DNA from: Acidovorax sp. NCPPB 4044
GTDB lineage: Bacteria > Pseudomonadota > Gammaproteobacteria > Burkholderiales > Burkholderiaceae_C
Assembly (NCBI RefSeq): GCF_028069655.1
Contig: NZ_JAMCOS010000001.1
Coordinates: 4,742,001-4,806,000, forward strand
Length of the DNA stretch: 64,000 nt
Direction: 5' to 3'
Shown in pieces: positions 8,792 through 18,009 of this stretch (its first letter is position 1; each line of letters starts with the position of its first letter). Under the pieces are notes generated by a model. That model saw only the letters and a list, made by a program, of their open reading frames with translations. It made no database searches and was not told the origin of the DNA. A program made the translations under genes and the position numbers.

Positions 8792-9562
8792 TCACATGCG
8801 CTTGACGCGCTTGACCATCTCCCGCGCGAAATCCACGAAGGCCTGGCTGCCCTTGGCGCCGGGGTCGAACACGACGCCCGGCAACCCGTAGCTCGGTGCC
8901 TCCGCCAGGCGCACGTTGCGGGGGATCACGGTGTTGAACACCTTGTCGCCGAAGTGGTCCTTGAGCTGCTCGCTGACCTGGTTCTGCAGCGTGATGCGCG
9001 GGTCGAACATGACGCGCAGCAGGCCGATGATCTGCAGGTCCTTGTTGAGGTTGGCGTGCACCTGCTTGATGGTGTTGACGAGGTCGGTGAGGCCTTCGAG
9101 CGCGAAGTACTCGCACTGCATCGGCACGATCACGCCGTGCGCGCTGCACAGCCCGTTCAGGGTCAGCATCGACAGGCTGGGCGGGCAATCGATGAGGATG
9201 AAATCGAAGTCCTTGTCCACCGCCGCCAGCGCGCCCTTGAGGCGCCGCTCGCGCTGCTCCAGCGCGACCAGTTCCACCTCGGCGCCGGCCAGCTCACGGT
9301 TGGCGCCCAGCACGCGGTAGCCGCACGCTTCCGACAGCACGGCCGCCTCCTGCACCGACGCGGACTCCAGCAGCACGTCGTATACCGTGAGTTCGAGCGA
9401 GCGCTTGTCCACCCCCGAGCCCATGGTGGCATTGCCCTGGGGATCGAGGTCCACCAGCAGCACGCGCTGGCCCACCTTCGCAAGCCCCGCGGCGAGGTTG
9501 ACGGAGGTGGTCGTCTTGCCGACGCCGCCCTTCTGGTTGGCAATGCAGAAAATCTTGGCCAT
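8792..9562 (-). CDS. parA: Chromosome-partitioning ATPase ParA
   Basis: 256 residues, a chromosomal (Soj-type) ParA without the N-terminal DNA-binding domain of plasmid type Ia proteins. The deviant Walker A is KGGVGKTTTS (residues ~11-20), Walker A' is VLLVDLDPQGNAT and Walker B is FILIDCPPSLS. It works with ParB and parS in origin segregation. I chose the ATG at 9562 (MAKIFCIANQKGG); in-frame sequence further upstream overlaps the lysE-like gene on the same strand. Confidence 0.97.
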   Translation of the reverse strand: MAKIFCIANQKGGVGKTTTSVNLAAGLAKVGQRVLLVDLDPQGNATMGSGVDKRSLELTVYDVLLESASVQEAAVLSEACGYRVLGANRELAGAEVELVALEQRERRLKGALAAVDKDFDFILIDCPPSLSMLTLNGLCSAHGVIVPMQCEYFALEGLTDLVNTIKQVHANLNKDLQIIGLLRVMFDPRITLQNQVSEQLKDHFGDKVFNTVIPRNVRLAEAPSYGLPGVVFDPGAKGSQAFVDFAREMVKRVKRM

Positions 9563-9618
9563 GGGGAGAGAAGAAAGAGAGAAGCGGGAAAGACGGTGGT
9601 GGCAGCTCGCGTGCCGCG

Positions 9619-10233
9619 TTACCGGGACACGGCCAGCTTGATGCCGAACCCGATCAGGAAGACGCCCGAGAGCTTTTCCAGCGCCCGGGCCACGGCCGGC
9701 CGGGCGCGCATGCGCTCGGCCATACGGTGCGTGAGCAGCACCACGGCCAGCCCGTAGAGGAAGGTGAGCGCCGCGATGGTGGCGGCCATCACGCCGAAGG
9801 TCAGCAGCCCGCGGTGCCGGGCCGGATCGACGAAGAGCGGAAAGAAGGCCATGTAGAAGACGATGGCCTTGGGGTTGAGCACGGTGATGAACGCGGCCTG
9901 GCGGAAGTAGTGGCGTGGCTGGATGGTCAGCACCGGCGCCGAGCCGGGCCGCGCCAGCAGCATCTTCGCGCCCATCCACGCCAGGTAGGCGGCGCCGAGC
10001 CACTGCACGGCATGGAAGACCGCCGGCATCGCCGCCAGCAGGGCCGCCACGCCGGCGACGGCCATCCACAGCAGCACCTGGTCGCCGGCGATCACGCCCA
10101 GCGTGGCTGCCAGCCCGGCGCGCACGCCGCCCTTGCCTGTGGAGGTGACGAGCGCCAGATTGCCCGGACCGGGAATGGCCAGGAACAACACGATGGCGGC
10201 GACGAAGGCGCCGTAGTCCGCTATGCCAAACAT
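9619..10233 (-). CDS. LysE/RhtB family amino-acid exporter
   Basis: 204 residues with five to six hydrophobic helices. The N-terminal AIPGPGNLALVTSTGKGGVRAGLAATLG is the conserved LysE/RhtB/LeuE segment. The family exports amino acids or homoserine lactone; the substrate cannot be assigned. The ATG at 10233 is preferred over a GTG two codons upstream. It sits between rsmG and parA. Confidence 0.9.
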   Translation of the reverse strand: MFGIADYGAFVAAIVLFLAIPGPGNLALVTSTGKGGVRAGLAATLGVIAGDQVLLWMAVAGVAALLAAMPAVFHAVQWLGAAYLAWMGAKMLLARPGSAPVLTIQPRHYFRQAAFITVLNPKAIVFYMAFFPLFVDPARHRGLLTFGVMAATIAALTFLYGLAVVLLTHRMAERMRARPAVARALEKLSGVFLIGFGIKLAVSR

Positions 10234-10263
10234 GAGCACCCCCCGGAAAATGGAAGCGGGAGT

Positions 10264-10959
10264 TTAAGCCAGCGGTTCGCTACGCGGCCGCATCCAGACG
10301 ATGCAGCGCTCCGCGTCCAGCCCCGGCACGGCCAGAGGTTCCACGTGGAACACATCCACCCCGGGCGGCAGCGCGGCGATCTCGTCGGCAGGGTGCCTGC
10401 CTTTCATGGCCAGCCACGTACCCCCCTCGGCCAGGGCCGATTGCGACCACGCGACGAAGTCCGGCAGCGATGCGAAGGCCCGGCAGCTCACCACGTCGAA
10501 CGGGCCGGCCAGGCTCTCCACGCGCGCATGGATGCCATGCAGGTTGCGCAGCCGCAGCGATGCCGCCGATTGCTGGATGAACGCCGCCTTCTTGGCCACG
10601 GTGTCCACGCAGCTCACGTCGAGGTCGGGGCAGCAGATGGCGAAGACCACGCCCGGCAGCCCTCCGCCAGAGCCCACGTCGAGCAGGCGGCGCACTGCGC
10701 CCGTGTGCGCGGCGCCCTGCTCCGCCAGATGCCGGCGCAACGGCGCGACGGCGGCCAAGCTGTCGAGCAGATGGTGCGTGAGCATCTCCTGCGGATCGCG
10801 CACGGCCGTGAGGTTGTAGACCTTGTTCCATTTCTGCAGCAGCGCGAGGAATTCGAGCAACTGCGCATGCTGCGCGTCGGAGAGCTGCAGGCCCAGGGCT
10901 GCGGCACCGTGGCGCAACGGGGCCGCCAGAGGCCCGGCATCCGGCAGGCCCGCGGTCAC
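10264..10959 (-). CDS. rsmG: 16S rRNA (guanine527-N7)-methyltransferase RsmG
   Basis: 231 residues, GTG start overlapping the mnmG stop by four bases (GTGA). Core sequence [20 protein letters not shown] and the SAM-binding [17 protein letters not shown] are diagnostic of RsmG (GidB), which methylates G527 of 16S rRNA using S-adenosylmethionine. It is encoded directly after mnmG, the conserved gid arrangement often found close to chromosome origins. A parS-like site lies within this gene. Confidence 0.97.
   Translation of the reverse strand: MTAGLPDAGPLAAPLRHGAAALGLQLSDAQHAQLLEFLALLQKWNKVYNLTAVRDPQEMLTHHLLDSLAAVAPLRRHLAEQGAAHTGAVRRLLDVGSGGGLPGVVFAICCPDLDVSCVDTVAKKAAFIQQSAASLRLRNLHGIHARVESLAGPFDVVSCRAFASLPDFVAWSQSALAEGGTWLAMKGRHPADEIAALPPGVDVFHVEPLAVPGLDAERCIVWMRPRSEPLA
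10337..10352. other. parS-like site 1 (inside rsmG)
   Basis: GGTTCCACGTGGAACA differs from the consensus TGTTTCACGTGAAACA at positions 1, 5 and 12 and keeps the CACGTG core and palindromic arms. It is a candidate ParB loading site, weaker than the perfect one at 11280. Confidence 0.6.
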
Positions 10960-12923
10960 GCCGCGGCCTCCGCGGCCGGCTGGGCCGCGAAGCCGCGGAA
11001 GCCGCCTTTCTTCAGATGCACCAGCAGAAGCGATACGGCAGCCGGCGTCACTCCCGAGATGCGCGAGGCCTGCCCCAGCGTCTCGGGGCGGTGCTTCTGC
11101 AGTTTCTGGCGCACTTCGATGGAGAGCGCGGCCACCTGCATGTAGTCCAGCTCGCGCGGCAGTTGCAGCGTCTCGTAGTGCGAGGCCCGCTGCACTTCGT
11201 CCTTCTGGCGGTCGATGTAGCCGGCGTATTTGGCCGCGATCTCCACCTGCTCGATCACGGGGGCGCTCAACTCACCCAGTGTTTCACGTGAAACATCCGT
11301 GCAGGCGTACTTGCCCCCATCCATGCCCATGAGGGCGCCATAGGTGACATCGGGGCGGCGGAGCAGATCGAAGAGGTTGTATTCGTGTTCGATGGCCTTG
11401 CCCAGCACGCGGGCGGATTCCTCGGCCGGCAGGATGCGCGGGTTCACCCAGGTGGCCTTGAGGCGCTCGGTTTCGCGCGCCACGGCATCGCGCTTGCGGC
11501 TGAACGTGTCCCAGCGCGCATCGTCCACCAGGCCCATACGGCGGCCGGCCTCCGTCAGGCGCATGTCGGCGTTGTCTTCGCGCAATTGCAGCCGGAACTC
11601 CGCACGGCTCGTGAACATGCGGTAGGGCTCGGTCACGCCCTTGGTGATGAGGTCGTCCACCAGCACGCCCAGGTAGGCCTCGCCGCGGCCCGGCAGCCAC
11701 GGCGCTTCGCCGCGGCACTGCACGGCGGCATTGATGCCCGCGAACAGGCCCTGTGCCGCAGCCTCCTCGTAACCCGTGGTGCCGTTGATCTGGCCCGCGA
11801 AGAAAAGGCCCCGGATCTGCCGTGTCTCGAAGCTGCTCTTGAGCGAGCGCGGGTCGAAATAGTCGTACTCGATGGCGTAGCCGGGCCGCAGGATGTGCGC
11901 GTTCTCCAGGCCGCGCATGGAGCGCACGAGGTCGTACTGCACATCGAACGGCAGGCTCGTGGAGATGCCGTTGGGGTAGAACTCGTGTGTGGTCAGGCCC
12001 TCGGGCTCCAGGAAGATCTGGTGGCTGTCCTTGTCGGCGAAGCGGTTGATCTTGTCTTCCACGCTGGGGCAGTAGCGCGGCCCCACGCCTTCGATCTTGC
12101 CGGTGAACATGGGGCTGCGGTCGAAGCCCGAGCGGATGATCTCGTGCGTGCGCTCATTGGTGTGCGTGATCCAGCACGGCATCTGGCGCGGGTGCATGGA
12201 CGCACGGCCCATGAAACTGAACACCGGCACGGCGCCCTCGTTCACGCCGCCCGGCATGCCGTCGCCGGGCTGCTCTTCACACTGGCTGAAGTCGATGCTG
12301 CGGCCGTCGATGCGCGGCGGCGTGCCGGTCTTGAGCCGCCCCTGCGGCAATTGCAACTCCTTCAGGCGGGCCGACAGGCTCACGGCCGGCGGATCGCCCG
12401 CGCGGCCGGCCGCGTAGTTGTTCAGGCCCACGTGGATCTTGCCGTCCAGGAAGGTGCCCGCCGTCAGCACCACCGTGCGCGACCGGAAGCGGATGCCCAC
12501 CTGCGTGACCGCGCCCACCACCCGGTCGCCCTCCACCATCAGATCGTCCACGGCCTGCTGGAAAAGCCACAGATTGGGCTGGTTCTCCAGCATGCGGCGG
12601 ATGGCCGCCTTGTAGAGCACCCGGTCGGCCTGCGCGCGCGTGGCGCGCACGGCCGGCCCCTTGGAGCTGTTGAGGATGCGGAACTGGATGCCGCCCTCGT
12701 CGGTCGCCAGCGCCATCGCGCCGCCCAGCGCGTCCACCTCCTTCACGAGGTGGCCCTTGCCGATGCCGCCGATGCTGGGGTTGCAGCTCATCTGCCCCAG
12801 CGTCTCGATGTTGTGGGTGAGCAGCAGGGTCTTGCTGCCCATGCGGGCGGCGGCCAAGGCGGCTTCGGTGCCGGCATGGCCTCCACCGACAACGATCACA
12901 TCAAATTCCTGGGGGTACAGCAT
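10956..12923 (-). CDS. mnmG: tRNA uridine-5-carboxymethylaminomethyl modification enzyme MnmG
   Basis: 655 residues, matching the family length. Starts [29 protein letters not shown], the FAD-binding motif of MnmG (GidA). Other signatures are [20 protein letters not shown] and [21 protein letters not shown]. With MnmE it forms the cmnm5 group at U34 of certain tRNAs, using FAD and 5,10-methylene-THF. It leads the block mnmG-rsmG and the gene body contains a perfect parS. The upstream 262 bp is noncoding and holds another parS-like site. Confidence 0.98.
   Translation of the reverse strand: MLYPQEFDVIVVGGGHAGTEAALAAARMGSKTLLLTHNIETLGQMSCNPSIGGIGKGHLVKEVDALGGAMALATDEGGIQFRILNSSKGPAVRATRAQADRVLYKAAIRRMLENQPNLWLFQQAVDDLMVEGDRVVGAVTQVGIRFRSRTVVLTAGTFLDGKIHVGLNNYAAGRAGDPPAVSLSARLKELQLPQGRLKTGTPPRIDGRSIDFSQCEEQPGDGMPGGVNEGAVPVFSFMGRASMHPRQMPCWITHTNERTHEIIRSGFDRSPMFTGKIEGVGPRYCPSVEDKINRFADKDSHQIFLEPEGLTTHEFYPNGISTSLPFDVQYDLVRSMRGLENAHILRPGYAIEYDYFDPRSLKSSFETRQIRGLFFAGQINGTTGYEEAAAQGLFAGINAAVQCRGEAPWLPGRGEAYLGVLVDDLITKGVTEPYRMFTSRAEFRLQLREDNADMRLTEAGRRMGLVDDARWDTFSRKRDAVARETERLKATWVNPRILPAEESARVLGKAIEHEYNLFDLLRRPDVTYGALMGMDGGKYACTDVSRETLGELSAPVIEQVEIAAKYAGYIDRQKDEVQRASHYETLQLPRELDYMQVAALSIEVRQKLQKHRPETLGQASRISGVTPAAVSLLLVHLKKGGFRGFAAQPAAEAAA
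11280..11295. other. parS: parS site 2, perfect consensus (inside mnmG)
   Basis: TGTTTCACGTGAAACA is an exact match to the conserved bacterial parS 16-mer recognised by chromosomal ParB. It lies in the mnmG reading frame, where it encodes part of DVSRETLG. It is 1.7 kb from parA and 3.7 kb from parB. Confidence 0.93.
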
Positions 12924-13125
12924 GCAGTGGCTCCGGGGCCTCGGGAAGAGGGAGCGGCCCGATAGGGACAGGGCGCAGGCCGGGCCGCCGGCGGGCGCCT
13001 TGCCCGCGCCATCCGAAGGAGGCGCAGGCGGGAGGTTGGGGAAAGCCCGCGATTTTCCCACTTCGGCCCCGGGCGCGCCACTGCCGTGGCCGATTGCCCT
13101 GCCTGCAGGGTGTTTTGGCCCGCGT

Positions 13126-13141
13126 TGTTTCACGTGGAAGA
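13126..13141. other. parS-like site 3 (upstream of mnmG)
   Basis: TGTTTCACGTGGAAGA has a perfect left arm and CACGTG core, with two mismatches in the right arm (positions 12 and 15). It lies in the intergenic region between mnmG and the divergent FMN reductase gene. Confidence 0.65.
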
Positions 13142-13185
13142 CGGCTTGCAGGAATCCTGCCTGCGGGGTGTGCTGCAATCGCGCC

Positions 13186-13767
13186 ATGCCAAAACTCCTC
13201 GTTTTCGCGGGCAGCGCCCGCCAGCAATCCTTCAACCGCCGCCTGGCGCGCGCCACCGCCGACATCGCCCGCGAGGCCGGTGCGCAGGTCACGCTGCTGG
13301 AGCTGTCGGATTTCGACATCCCCTTCTACAACGCCGATCTGGAATCGCAGGGCACGCCGCCCGACGTGGTGCGCCTGAAGGAGATCCTGCACGCGCACCC
13401 GGCCTGGATCGTGTGCTCGCCCGAATACAACGGCAGCTACACCGCCCTGCTCAAGAACACCTTCGACTGGGCCTCCAGCCCGGTGGCCGGCCACCCCGTG
13501 TGGGGCGACGGCACCCTGCCCTTCCGCGGCAAGGTGGTGGGCATGCTGAGCGCCTCTCCGGGCGGGCTGGGCGGTCTGCGCTCGCAGGGCCACCTGGCGC
13601 CCCTGCTCGTCAATCTGGAGTGCTGGCTGGCCCCCAAGGCGTTCGCGCTGGGCCATGCGGGCAATGCCTTCGATGCGCAGGGCGCGCTCGTGGAGCCGGC
13701 CCACCGCGACCGCGTGCGCGCGGTGGTGGACCAGGTGCTCTGGGCCGGCCAGCGCCTGGCCGGCTGA
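13186..13767 (+). CDS. NADPH-dependent FMN reductase family protein
   Basis: 193 residues, flavodoxin-like. The N-terminal [18 protein letters not shown] contains the phosphate-binding GSxRxxSxN pattern of the NAD(P)H-dependent FMN reductase family (ChrR/YieF/ArsH relatives), and [21 protein letters not shown] is the second flavin-contact signature. It probably reduces free FMN, quinones or metal oxyanions with NADPH. It is divergent from mnmG and is followed 13 bp later by a YkgJ-like gene. Confidence 0.9.
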   Translation: MPKLLVFAGSARQQSFNRRLARATADIAREAGAQVTLLELSDFDIPFYNADLESQGTPPDVVRLKEILHAHPAWIVCSPEYNGSYTALLKNTFDWASSPVAGHPVWGDGTLPFRGKVVGMLSASPGGLGGLRSQGHLAPLLVNLECWLAPKAFALGHAGNAFDAQGALVEPAHRDRVRAVVDQVLWAGQRLAG

Positions 13768-13780
13768 GGGCCGCGGCGGC

Positions 13781-14080
13781 ATGGGCCAGGAGTGCCGGGC
13801 AGGCTGCGGAGCCTGCTGCATCGCCCCCTCGATCAGCAGCCCCATCCCGGGCATGCCCGATGGCAAGCCGGCGGGTGTGCCGTGCGTGCAGCTCGATGCA
13901 GCGCTGCGCTGCAAGGTTTTCGGCCAACCCGGCCGGCCGGCCGTTTGCGCATCGCTGCAGCCCGGCACGGCGATGTGCGGGGACACACGGGAGCACGCCA
14001 TCGCATGGCTCGGCCGGCTCGAAGCCCTCACCGCGCCCGCCCGGGGATCGGACCGCCCACTGCCCCGCGCCGGCCCGTAA
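13781..14080 (+). CDS. YkgJ family cysteine-cluster protein
   Basis: 99 residues. The N-terminal [28 protein letters not shown] is characteristic of the YkgJ/CxxCxxCC zinc- or iron-binding-like cluster family (UPF0153). Further cysteines at CVQL, CKVF, CASL and MCGD give eight in total. The function of the family is unknown; metal binding is the usual suggestion. It probably shares a transcript with the FMN reductase gene upstream. Confidence 0.85.
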   Translation: MGQECRAGCGACCIAPSISSPIPGMPDGKPAGVPCVQLDAALRCKVFGQPGRPAVCASLQPGTAMCGDTREHAIAWLGRLEALTAPARGSDRPLPRAGP

Positions 14081-14113
14081 ACTGGGCGCTCCGCCACCGT
14101 CCAGAAAGCCGCC

Positions 14114-14584
14114 ATGCCACGCGAAGCCGAGTTTCAAGCCATTGCCCGGGAACTGGGCTACGACTTCAACGGAGAGATCAAGATCGGCGGCAATTACACG
14201 CCCACCGTGCGCCACGGCAGCGATGTCTATGTGAGCGGGCAGATCCCCCGCGTGGGCAACGAGGTGGTGGTCACGGGCCGTGCCGGCGGCGATGTTCCGC
14301 TGGCCGAGGCACAGCGCGCCGCCCGCATCTGCGCCATGCGCGCGCTCGCGCTGCTGCGGCAGACGCTGGGCTCGCTGGACCACGTCACGCGCCTGCTGCG
14401 CATCACCGTCTATGTACGCTCGGCCGAGGGCTTCACGCAGCAGAGCGAGGTGGCGGATGCCGCCTCCGACCTGCTGGTGCGCGTGCTGCAGGAAGCCGGC
14501 GCGCACACGCGCACGTCGGTCGGCGTGCTGGAGCTTCCCAAGGGCGCCACCGTCGAGATCGACCTGATCGCCAGCGCCTTGTAG
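14114..14584 (+). CDS. RidA family protein
   Basis: 156 residues. The C-terminal pattern TRTSVGVLELPKGATVEIDLIA and the GSDVYVSGQIPR stretch are those of the RidA/YjgF/Rid family, which hydrolyses reactive enamine/imine intermediates of PLP enzymes. The protein belongs to the longer subgroup (about 150 residues) often annotated as endoribonuclease L-PSP-like. It starts 34 bp after the YkgJ-like gene. Confidence 0.9.
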   Translation: MPREAEFQAIARELGYDFNGEIKIGGNYTPTVRHGSDVYVSGQIPRVGNEVVVTGRAGGDVPLAEAQRAARICAMRALALLRQTLGSLDHVTRLLRITVYVRSAEGFTQQSEVADAASDLLVRVLQEAGAHTRTSVGVLELPKGATVEIDLIASAL

Positions 14585-14673
14585 GCCGGCGTCGGCAACC
14601 CGGCCGTGCGGCAGCGCGAAAGCATGGTTCGCTATAGGATGCCGGGCTTGTCCACTGCCTTCAGAACCTGACC

Positions 14674-15282
14674 ATGAAGCTTTACTACAGTCCCGGTGCC
14701 TGCTCGCTTTCTCCCCACATCGCCCTGCACGAAGCCGGCCTGGCCTTCACCCCCGTGCTCGCCAGCACCAAGAGCCACAAGCTCCAGGACGGCACGGACT
14801 TCTACACGATCAACCCGCTGGGCTACGTCCCCCTGCTCGAACTCGACGACGGCACCCGCCTGCGCGAAGGCCCGGCCATCGTGCAGTACATCGCCGACCA
14901 GGCCCCCCTCAAGAACCTGGCCCCGGCCAACGGCACCCTGGCGCGCTACCGCCTGCAGGAGTGGCTGAACTTCATCAGCACCGAACTGCACAAGGGTTTC
15001 AGCCCCCTGTTCAACCCCGCCACGCCCGATGACTACAAGACCATGGCCCGCGAGAGGCTGTTGTCCCGCCTGCAATGGGTGGACGAGCAGTTCGCCGGCC
15101 GGGACTGGCTGCTGGGCGAGCATTTCAGCGTGGCCGACGGCTACCTGTTCACCGTGTGCGGCTGGGGCAAGCACGTGGGCGTGGACACTGCCCACCTGAA
15201 GAACCTGGGCGCCTATCTGGAGCGCGTCGGTGCCCGCCCTGCCGTGCAGAGCGCGCTCAAGGCCGAAGGCCTGCTGAAGTAA
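14674..15282 (+). CDS. Beta-class glutathione S-transferase
   Basis: 202 residues. MKLYYSPGACSLSPHIAL matches the beta-class bacterial GST N-terminus with the glutathione-contacting Cys10. The C-terminal helical domain contains LLGEHFSVADGYLFTVCGW. These enzymes conjugate or reduce with glutathione and act in detoxification or redox repair. An 89-bp gap with its own ribosome binding context separates it from the RidA gene. Confidence 0.93.
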   Translation: MKLYYSPGACSLSPHIALHEAGLAFTPVLASTKSHKLQDGTDFYTINPLGYVPLLELDDGTRLREGPAIVQYIADQAPLKNLAPANGTLARYRLQEWLNFISTELHKGFSPLFNPATPDDYKTMARERLLSRLQWVDEQFAGRDWLLGEHFSVADGYLFTVCGWGKHVGVDTAHLKNLGAYLERVGARPAVQSALKAEGLLK

Positions 15283-15619
15283 CGGCTCCGGGAGTGCGGA
15301 GCGCGGTGCGCTTCGCCTCTCACCTTGGCGGCGGGATGTTCCACGTGAAACGTTCCGCTGCTTCGGTTCCATGCGGTAGCTCTCGTCGGGTTGCGCCAGG
15401 CACGCGCTCCCGGCTCGACGGCCCGGCTGCCTAGCACAGCCCACCGCGGCAGGCTGACGCCTCTGCAGGCATTCCCCCGACGTCTCGGGTCTTGCGATGG
15501 CGCACTGCAACATCCGCCGATCCGGTTTAATTTCGATGCCGTGGCGCCCTGCAGGGTGCCTCCTGCCGCAGCGGCACCTCCCGCCCGGCAGCCAACGAAC
15601 CGCAAGGAAACCTCTGCCC
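15283..15619. other. Intergenic region carrying parS-like site 4
   Basis: 337 bp without a convincing gene. Its only recognisable element is the parS-like 16-mer at 15335-15350. The remainder is high-GC sequence with an AT-richer patch near 15526-15540 (GGTTTAATTTCGATG), a possible promoter -10 region for the downstream alkene reductase gene. Confidence 0.5.
15335..15350. other. parS-like site 4 (intergenic)
   Basis: TGTTCCACGTGAAACG keeps the CACGTG core and differs from the consensus at positions 5 and 16 only. It is the rightmost of four such sites and is the most distant from parB. Confidence 0.7.
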
Positions 15620-16735
15620 ATGACCACTCTGTTCGATCCCGTCCAGGCCGGCGACATCGCGCTCGCCAACCGCATCGCGATGGCCCCCCTGACCCGCAAC
15701 CGGTCTCCCCAGGCGATTCCCAAGGACATCACCGCCACCTACTACGCGCAGCGCGCCACGGCCGGCCTGCTGATCACCGAGGCCACCGCCATCAGCCACC
15801 AGGGCCAGGGCTATGCCGACGTGCCTGGCCTCTACGGCACCGAGCAGCTCGACGGCTGGAAGAAGGTCACCGCGGCGGTCCATGCACGCGGCGGCAAGAT
15901 CGTGACGCAGCTCTGGCATGTGGGCCGCATCTCCCACAACGACCTGCAGCCGGACGGCCAGGCCCCGGTGGCGCCCTCGGCGATCACCGCCCAGTCCAAG
16001 ACCTACCTGGTGGACCGCGCCACGGGTGAGGGCCGTTTCGTGCCCACGTCGGCCCCGCGCGCCCTGGCGCTCGAAGAGCTGCCCGGCATCGTCCACGACT
16101 ACGCCGCCGCAGCGCGCAACGCCGTGCAGACGGCCGGCTTCGACGGCGTGGAGATCCACGGCGCCAACGGCTACCTGCTCGACCAGTTCCTCAAGACCGG
16201 TGCCAACCAGCGCACGGACGACTACGGGGGCAGCATCGAGAACCGCGCCCGCCTGCTGCTGGAGGCCACGCGCGCCACGGTGGACGCCATTGGCGGGGGC
16301 AAGGTGGGCATCCGCCTGTCGCCCGTGACACCGGCCAACGACATCGTGGACGCCGATCCGCAGCCGCTCTTCGACTACGTGATCCGCCAGCTCGCGCCGC
16401 TGGGCCTGGCCTACATCCACGTCATCGAAGGCGCCACCGGCGGCCCGCGCGACGTGGACGGCCGGCCCTTCGACTACGCGGCCCTCAAATCCGCCTACCG
16501 CGAGGCGGGCGGCCGGGGCGCCTGGATGGTGAACAACGGCTACGACGCAAAGCTGGCCGCCCAGGCCGTGGACAGCGGCGAGGCCGACATCGTGGCCTTC
16601 GGCCGCCCCTTCATCTCCAACCCCGACCTCGTCGAACGCCTGCGCAAGGACGCCCCGCTCAACCCCTGGGATTCCAAGACCTTCTACGGCGGCGGCGAAA
16701 AGGGCTACACCGACTACCCGACGCTGGGCGCCTGA
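15620..16735 (+). CDS. Alkene reductase, old yellow enzyme family (NemA-like)
   Basis: 371 residues. MTTLFDPVQAGDIALANRIAMAPLTRNR is the OYE N-terminus; the active-site His180/Asn183 pair sits in VEIHGANGYLLDQFLK, followed by the family signature NQRTDDYGGSIENRARLLLE. FMN-dependent, NADPH-driven reduction of activated C=C bonds and nitro-compounds is the known activity. It follows a GST gene, consistent with an electrophile-detoxification neighbourhood. Upstream in-frame codons lack family similarity, so ATG 15620 was chosen. Confidence 0.95.
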   Translation: MTTLFDPVQAGDIALANRIAMAPLTRNRSPQAIPKDITATYYAQRATAGLLITEATAISHQGQGYADVPGLYGTEQLDGWKKVTAAVHARGGKIVTQLWHVGRISHNDLQPDGQAPVAPSAITAQSKTYLVDRATGEGRFVPTSAPRALALEELPGIVHDYAAAARNAVQTAGFDGVEIHGANGYLLDQFLKTGANQRTDDYGGSIENRARLLLEATRATVDAIGGGKVGIRLSPVTPANDIVDADPQPLFDYVIRQLAPLGLAYIHVIEGATGGPRDVDGRPFDYAALKSAYREAGGRGAWMVNNGYDAKLAAQAVDSGEADIVAFGRPFISNPDLVERLRKDAPLNPWDSKTFYGGGEKGYTDYPTLGA

Positions 16736-16772
16736 CCGCGCCGCCGTGGCCCCCCGGGCCACCGCCAGGCAT

Positions 16773-16803
16773 GCACGAGGGGCCCTCCGAGGGCCCCTCG
16801 TGC
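16773..16803. terminator. Strong hairpin after the alkene reductase gene
   Basis: Perfect 14-bp stem (GCACGAGGGGCCCT / AGGGCCCCTCGTGC) with a CCG loop, 37 bp after the stop. There is no U-tract directly after the stem (the next T-run is about 25 nt away), so intrinsic termination is possible but not certain. Confidence 0.6.
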
Positions 16804-16893
16804 CGTCCAAGCCACTAATTGGGATCTTTTTGCCCCCATGCCGGCGTCTTTACTGCATGATCAGCTATCAAAACCATAGTGAAGCCGAGCACC

Positions 16894-17211
16894 ATGATCA
16901 CCTGCACCCTGCGCTACGTCATCGATCCGTACAAGCTCGCTGAATTCGAGCACTACGGGCGGCTCTGGATCCCCCTGGTCGAGCGGTTCGGCGGCCGCCA
17001 CCACGGCTACTTCCTGCCCTCCGAGGGCGCCAACAACATCGCGCTGGCGATGTTCACCTTCCCCTCGTTCGCGGCCTACGAGACCTATCGCCAGCAGTCG
17101 ATGCAGGACGCCGAATGCCAGGCGGCCTTCCGCTATGCCGAGGAGACGCGCTGCATCCTGAGCTACGAGCGCAGCTTCTTCCGGCCGGTGTTCGGCGCGG
17201 CCCAGGACTGA
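16894..17211 (+). CDS. NIPSNAP family protein
   Basis: 105 residues starting MITCTLRYVIDPYKLAEFEHYGRLWI, with HHGYFLPSEGANNIALAMFTFPSFAAYE in the centre. This is the compact bacterial NIPSNAP-like ferredoxin-fold family (dimeric alpha-beta barrel). The role is unknown. An in-frame GTG at 16879 would add five residues; the ATG is preferred because conserved sequence begins there. Confidence 0.88.
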   Translation: MITCTLRYVIDPYKLAEFEHYGRLWIPLVERFGGRHHGYFLPSEGANNIALAMFTFPSFAAYETYRQQSMQDAECQAAFRYAEETRCILSYERSFFRPVFGAAQD

Positions 17212-17242
17212 AGCGATCGGCAGAGGCAACCGGTCCGGCCCC

Positions 17243-17995
17243 GTGGAAGTTTTCTTCATCGTCGCCCTGGGCGCGGCCGTGGCCGGCTTCGTCCAGGGCC
17301 TGTCCGGGTTCGCCTTCGGCATGGTCGCCATGTCGTTCTGGGCCTGGGTGCTGGAGCCCCGGCTCGCCGCCGCGCTGACGGTGTTCGGCGCGCTCGCCGG
17401 GCAGCTCGTGTCGGCGTTGTCGGTGCGGCGCGGCATGCGCCTGGGCCTGCTCTGGCCCTTCGTGCTCGGCGGGCTGGCGGGCATTCCGCTCGGCGTGGCC
17501 CTGCTCCCGCGGCTGGACGTGGACGCGTTCAAGGCCGTGCTCGGAACACTGCTGGTGCTCTGGTGCCCCGCGATGCTGCTGGCGCGGCACCTGCCGCGCA
17601 TCACCGCGGGCGGCCGCTGGGCCGACGGCGCCGTGGGCCTGGCGGGCGGAGTCATGGGCGGCATCGGCGGCTTCACGGGTGTGCTGCCCACGCTGTGGTG
17701 CACGCTGCGCGGCTTCGAGAAGGACACCCAGCGCGCCGTGATCCAGAACTTCAACCTGTCCATGCTGCTGGTCACCATGGGCACCTACCTCGCGGGCGGC
17801 ATCGTCACGCGAGACATGCTGCCGATGTTCGCCGTGGTGGCGCCGGCGATGCTCGTGCCCTCGCTGCTCGGTGCGCGCCTCTACATCGGCATCAGCGAGG
17901 CCCGCTTCCGCCAGGTGGTGCTGGGCCTGCTCACGGCCTCCGGGATCGCGCTGCTGGCGGCCTCGGTGCCGCGGCTCGCGGCGCGGCTGGGCTGA
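17243..17995 (+). CDS. TauE/SafE family sulfite exporter-type membrane protein
   Basis: 250 residues with about eight hydrophobic helices, GTG start. The repeat signatures GFVQGLSGFAFGMVAM near the N-terminus and GGVMGGIGGFTGVLPTLWC in the middle are typical of the TauE/SafE (TSUP) family, which moves sulfite, sulfoacetate or other organic anions. The substrate cannot be assigned. It ends 14 bp from the convergent histidine kinase gene. Confidence 0.9.
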   Translation: MEVFFIVALGAAVAGFVQGLSGFAFGMVAMSFWAWVLEPRLAAALTVFGALAGQLVSALSVRRGMRLGLLWPFVLGGLAGIPLGVALLPRLDVDAFKAVLGTLLVLWCPAMLLARHLPRITAGGRWADGAVGLAGGVMGGIGGFTGVLPTLWCTLRGFEKDTQRAVIQNFNLSMLLVTMGTYLAGGIVTRDMLPMFAVVAPAMLVPSLLGARLYIGISEARFRQVVLGLLTASGIALLAASVPRLAARLG

Positions 17996-18009
17996 CGCCG
18001 GCCGAGGCC

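Noticed and set aside
16852..16885. Sixth copy of the dispersed repeat near the NIPSNAP gene
   Set aside because: It has CTATCAAAACCATAGTGAAG but lacks the ATAGCAAACTAT core and the CGGCGGCATGG block.
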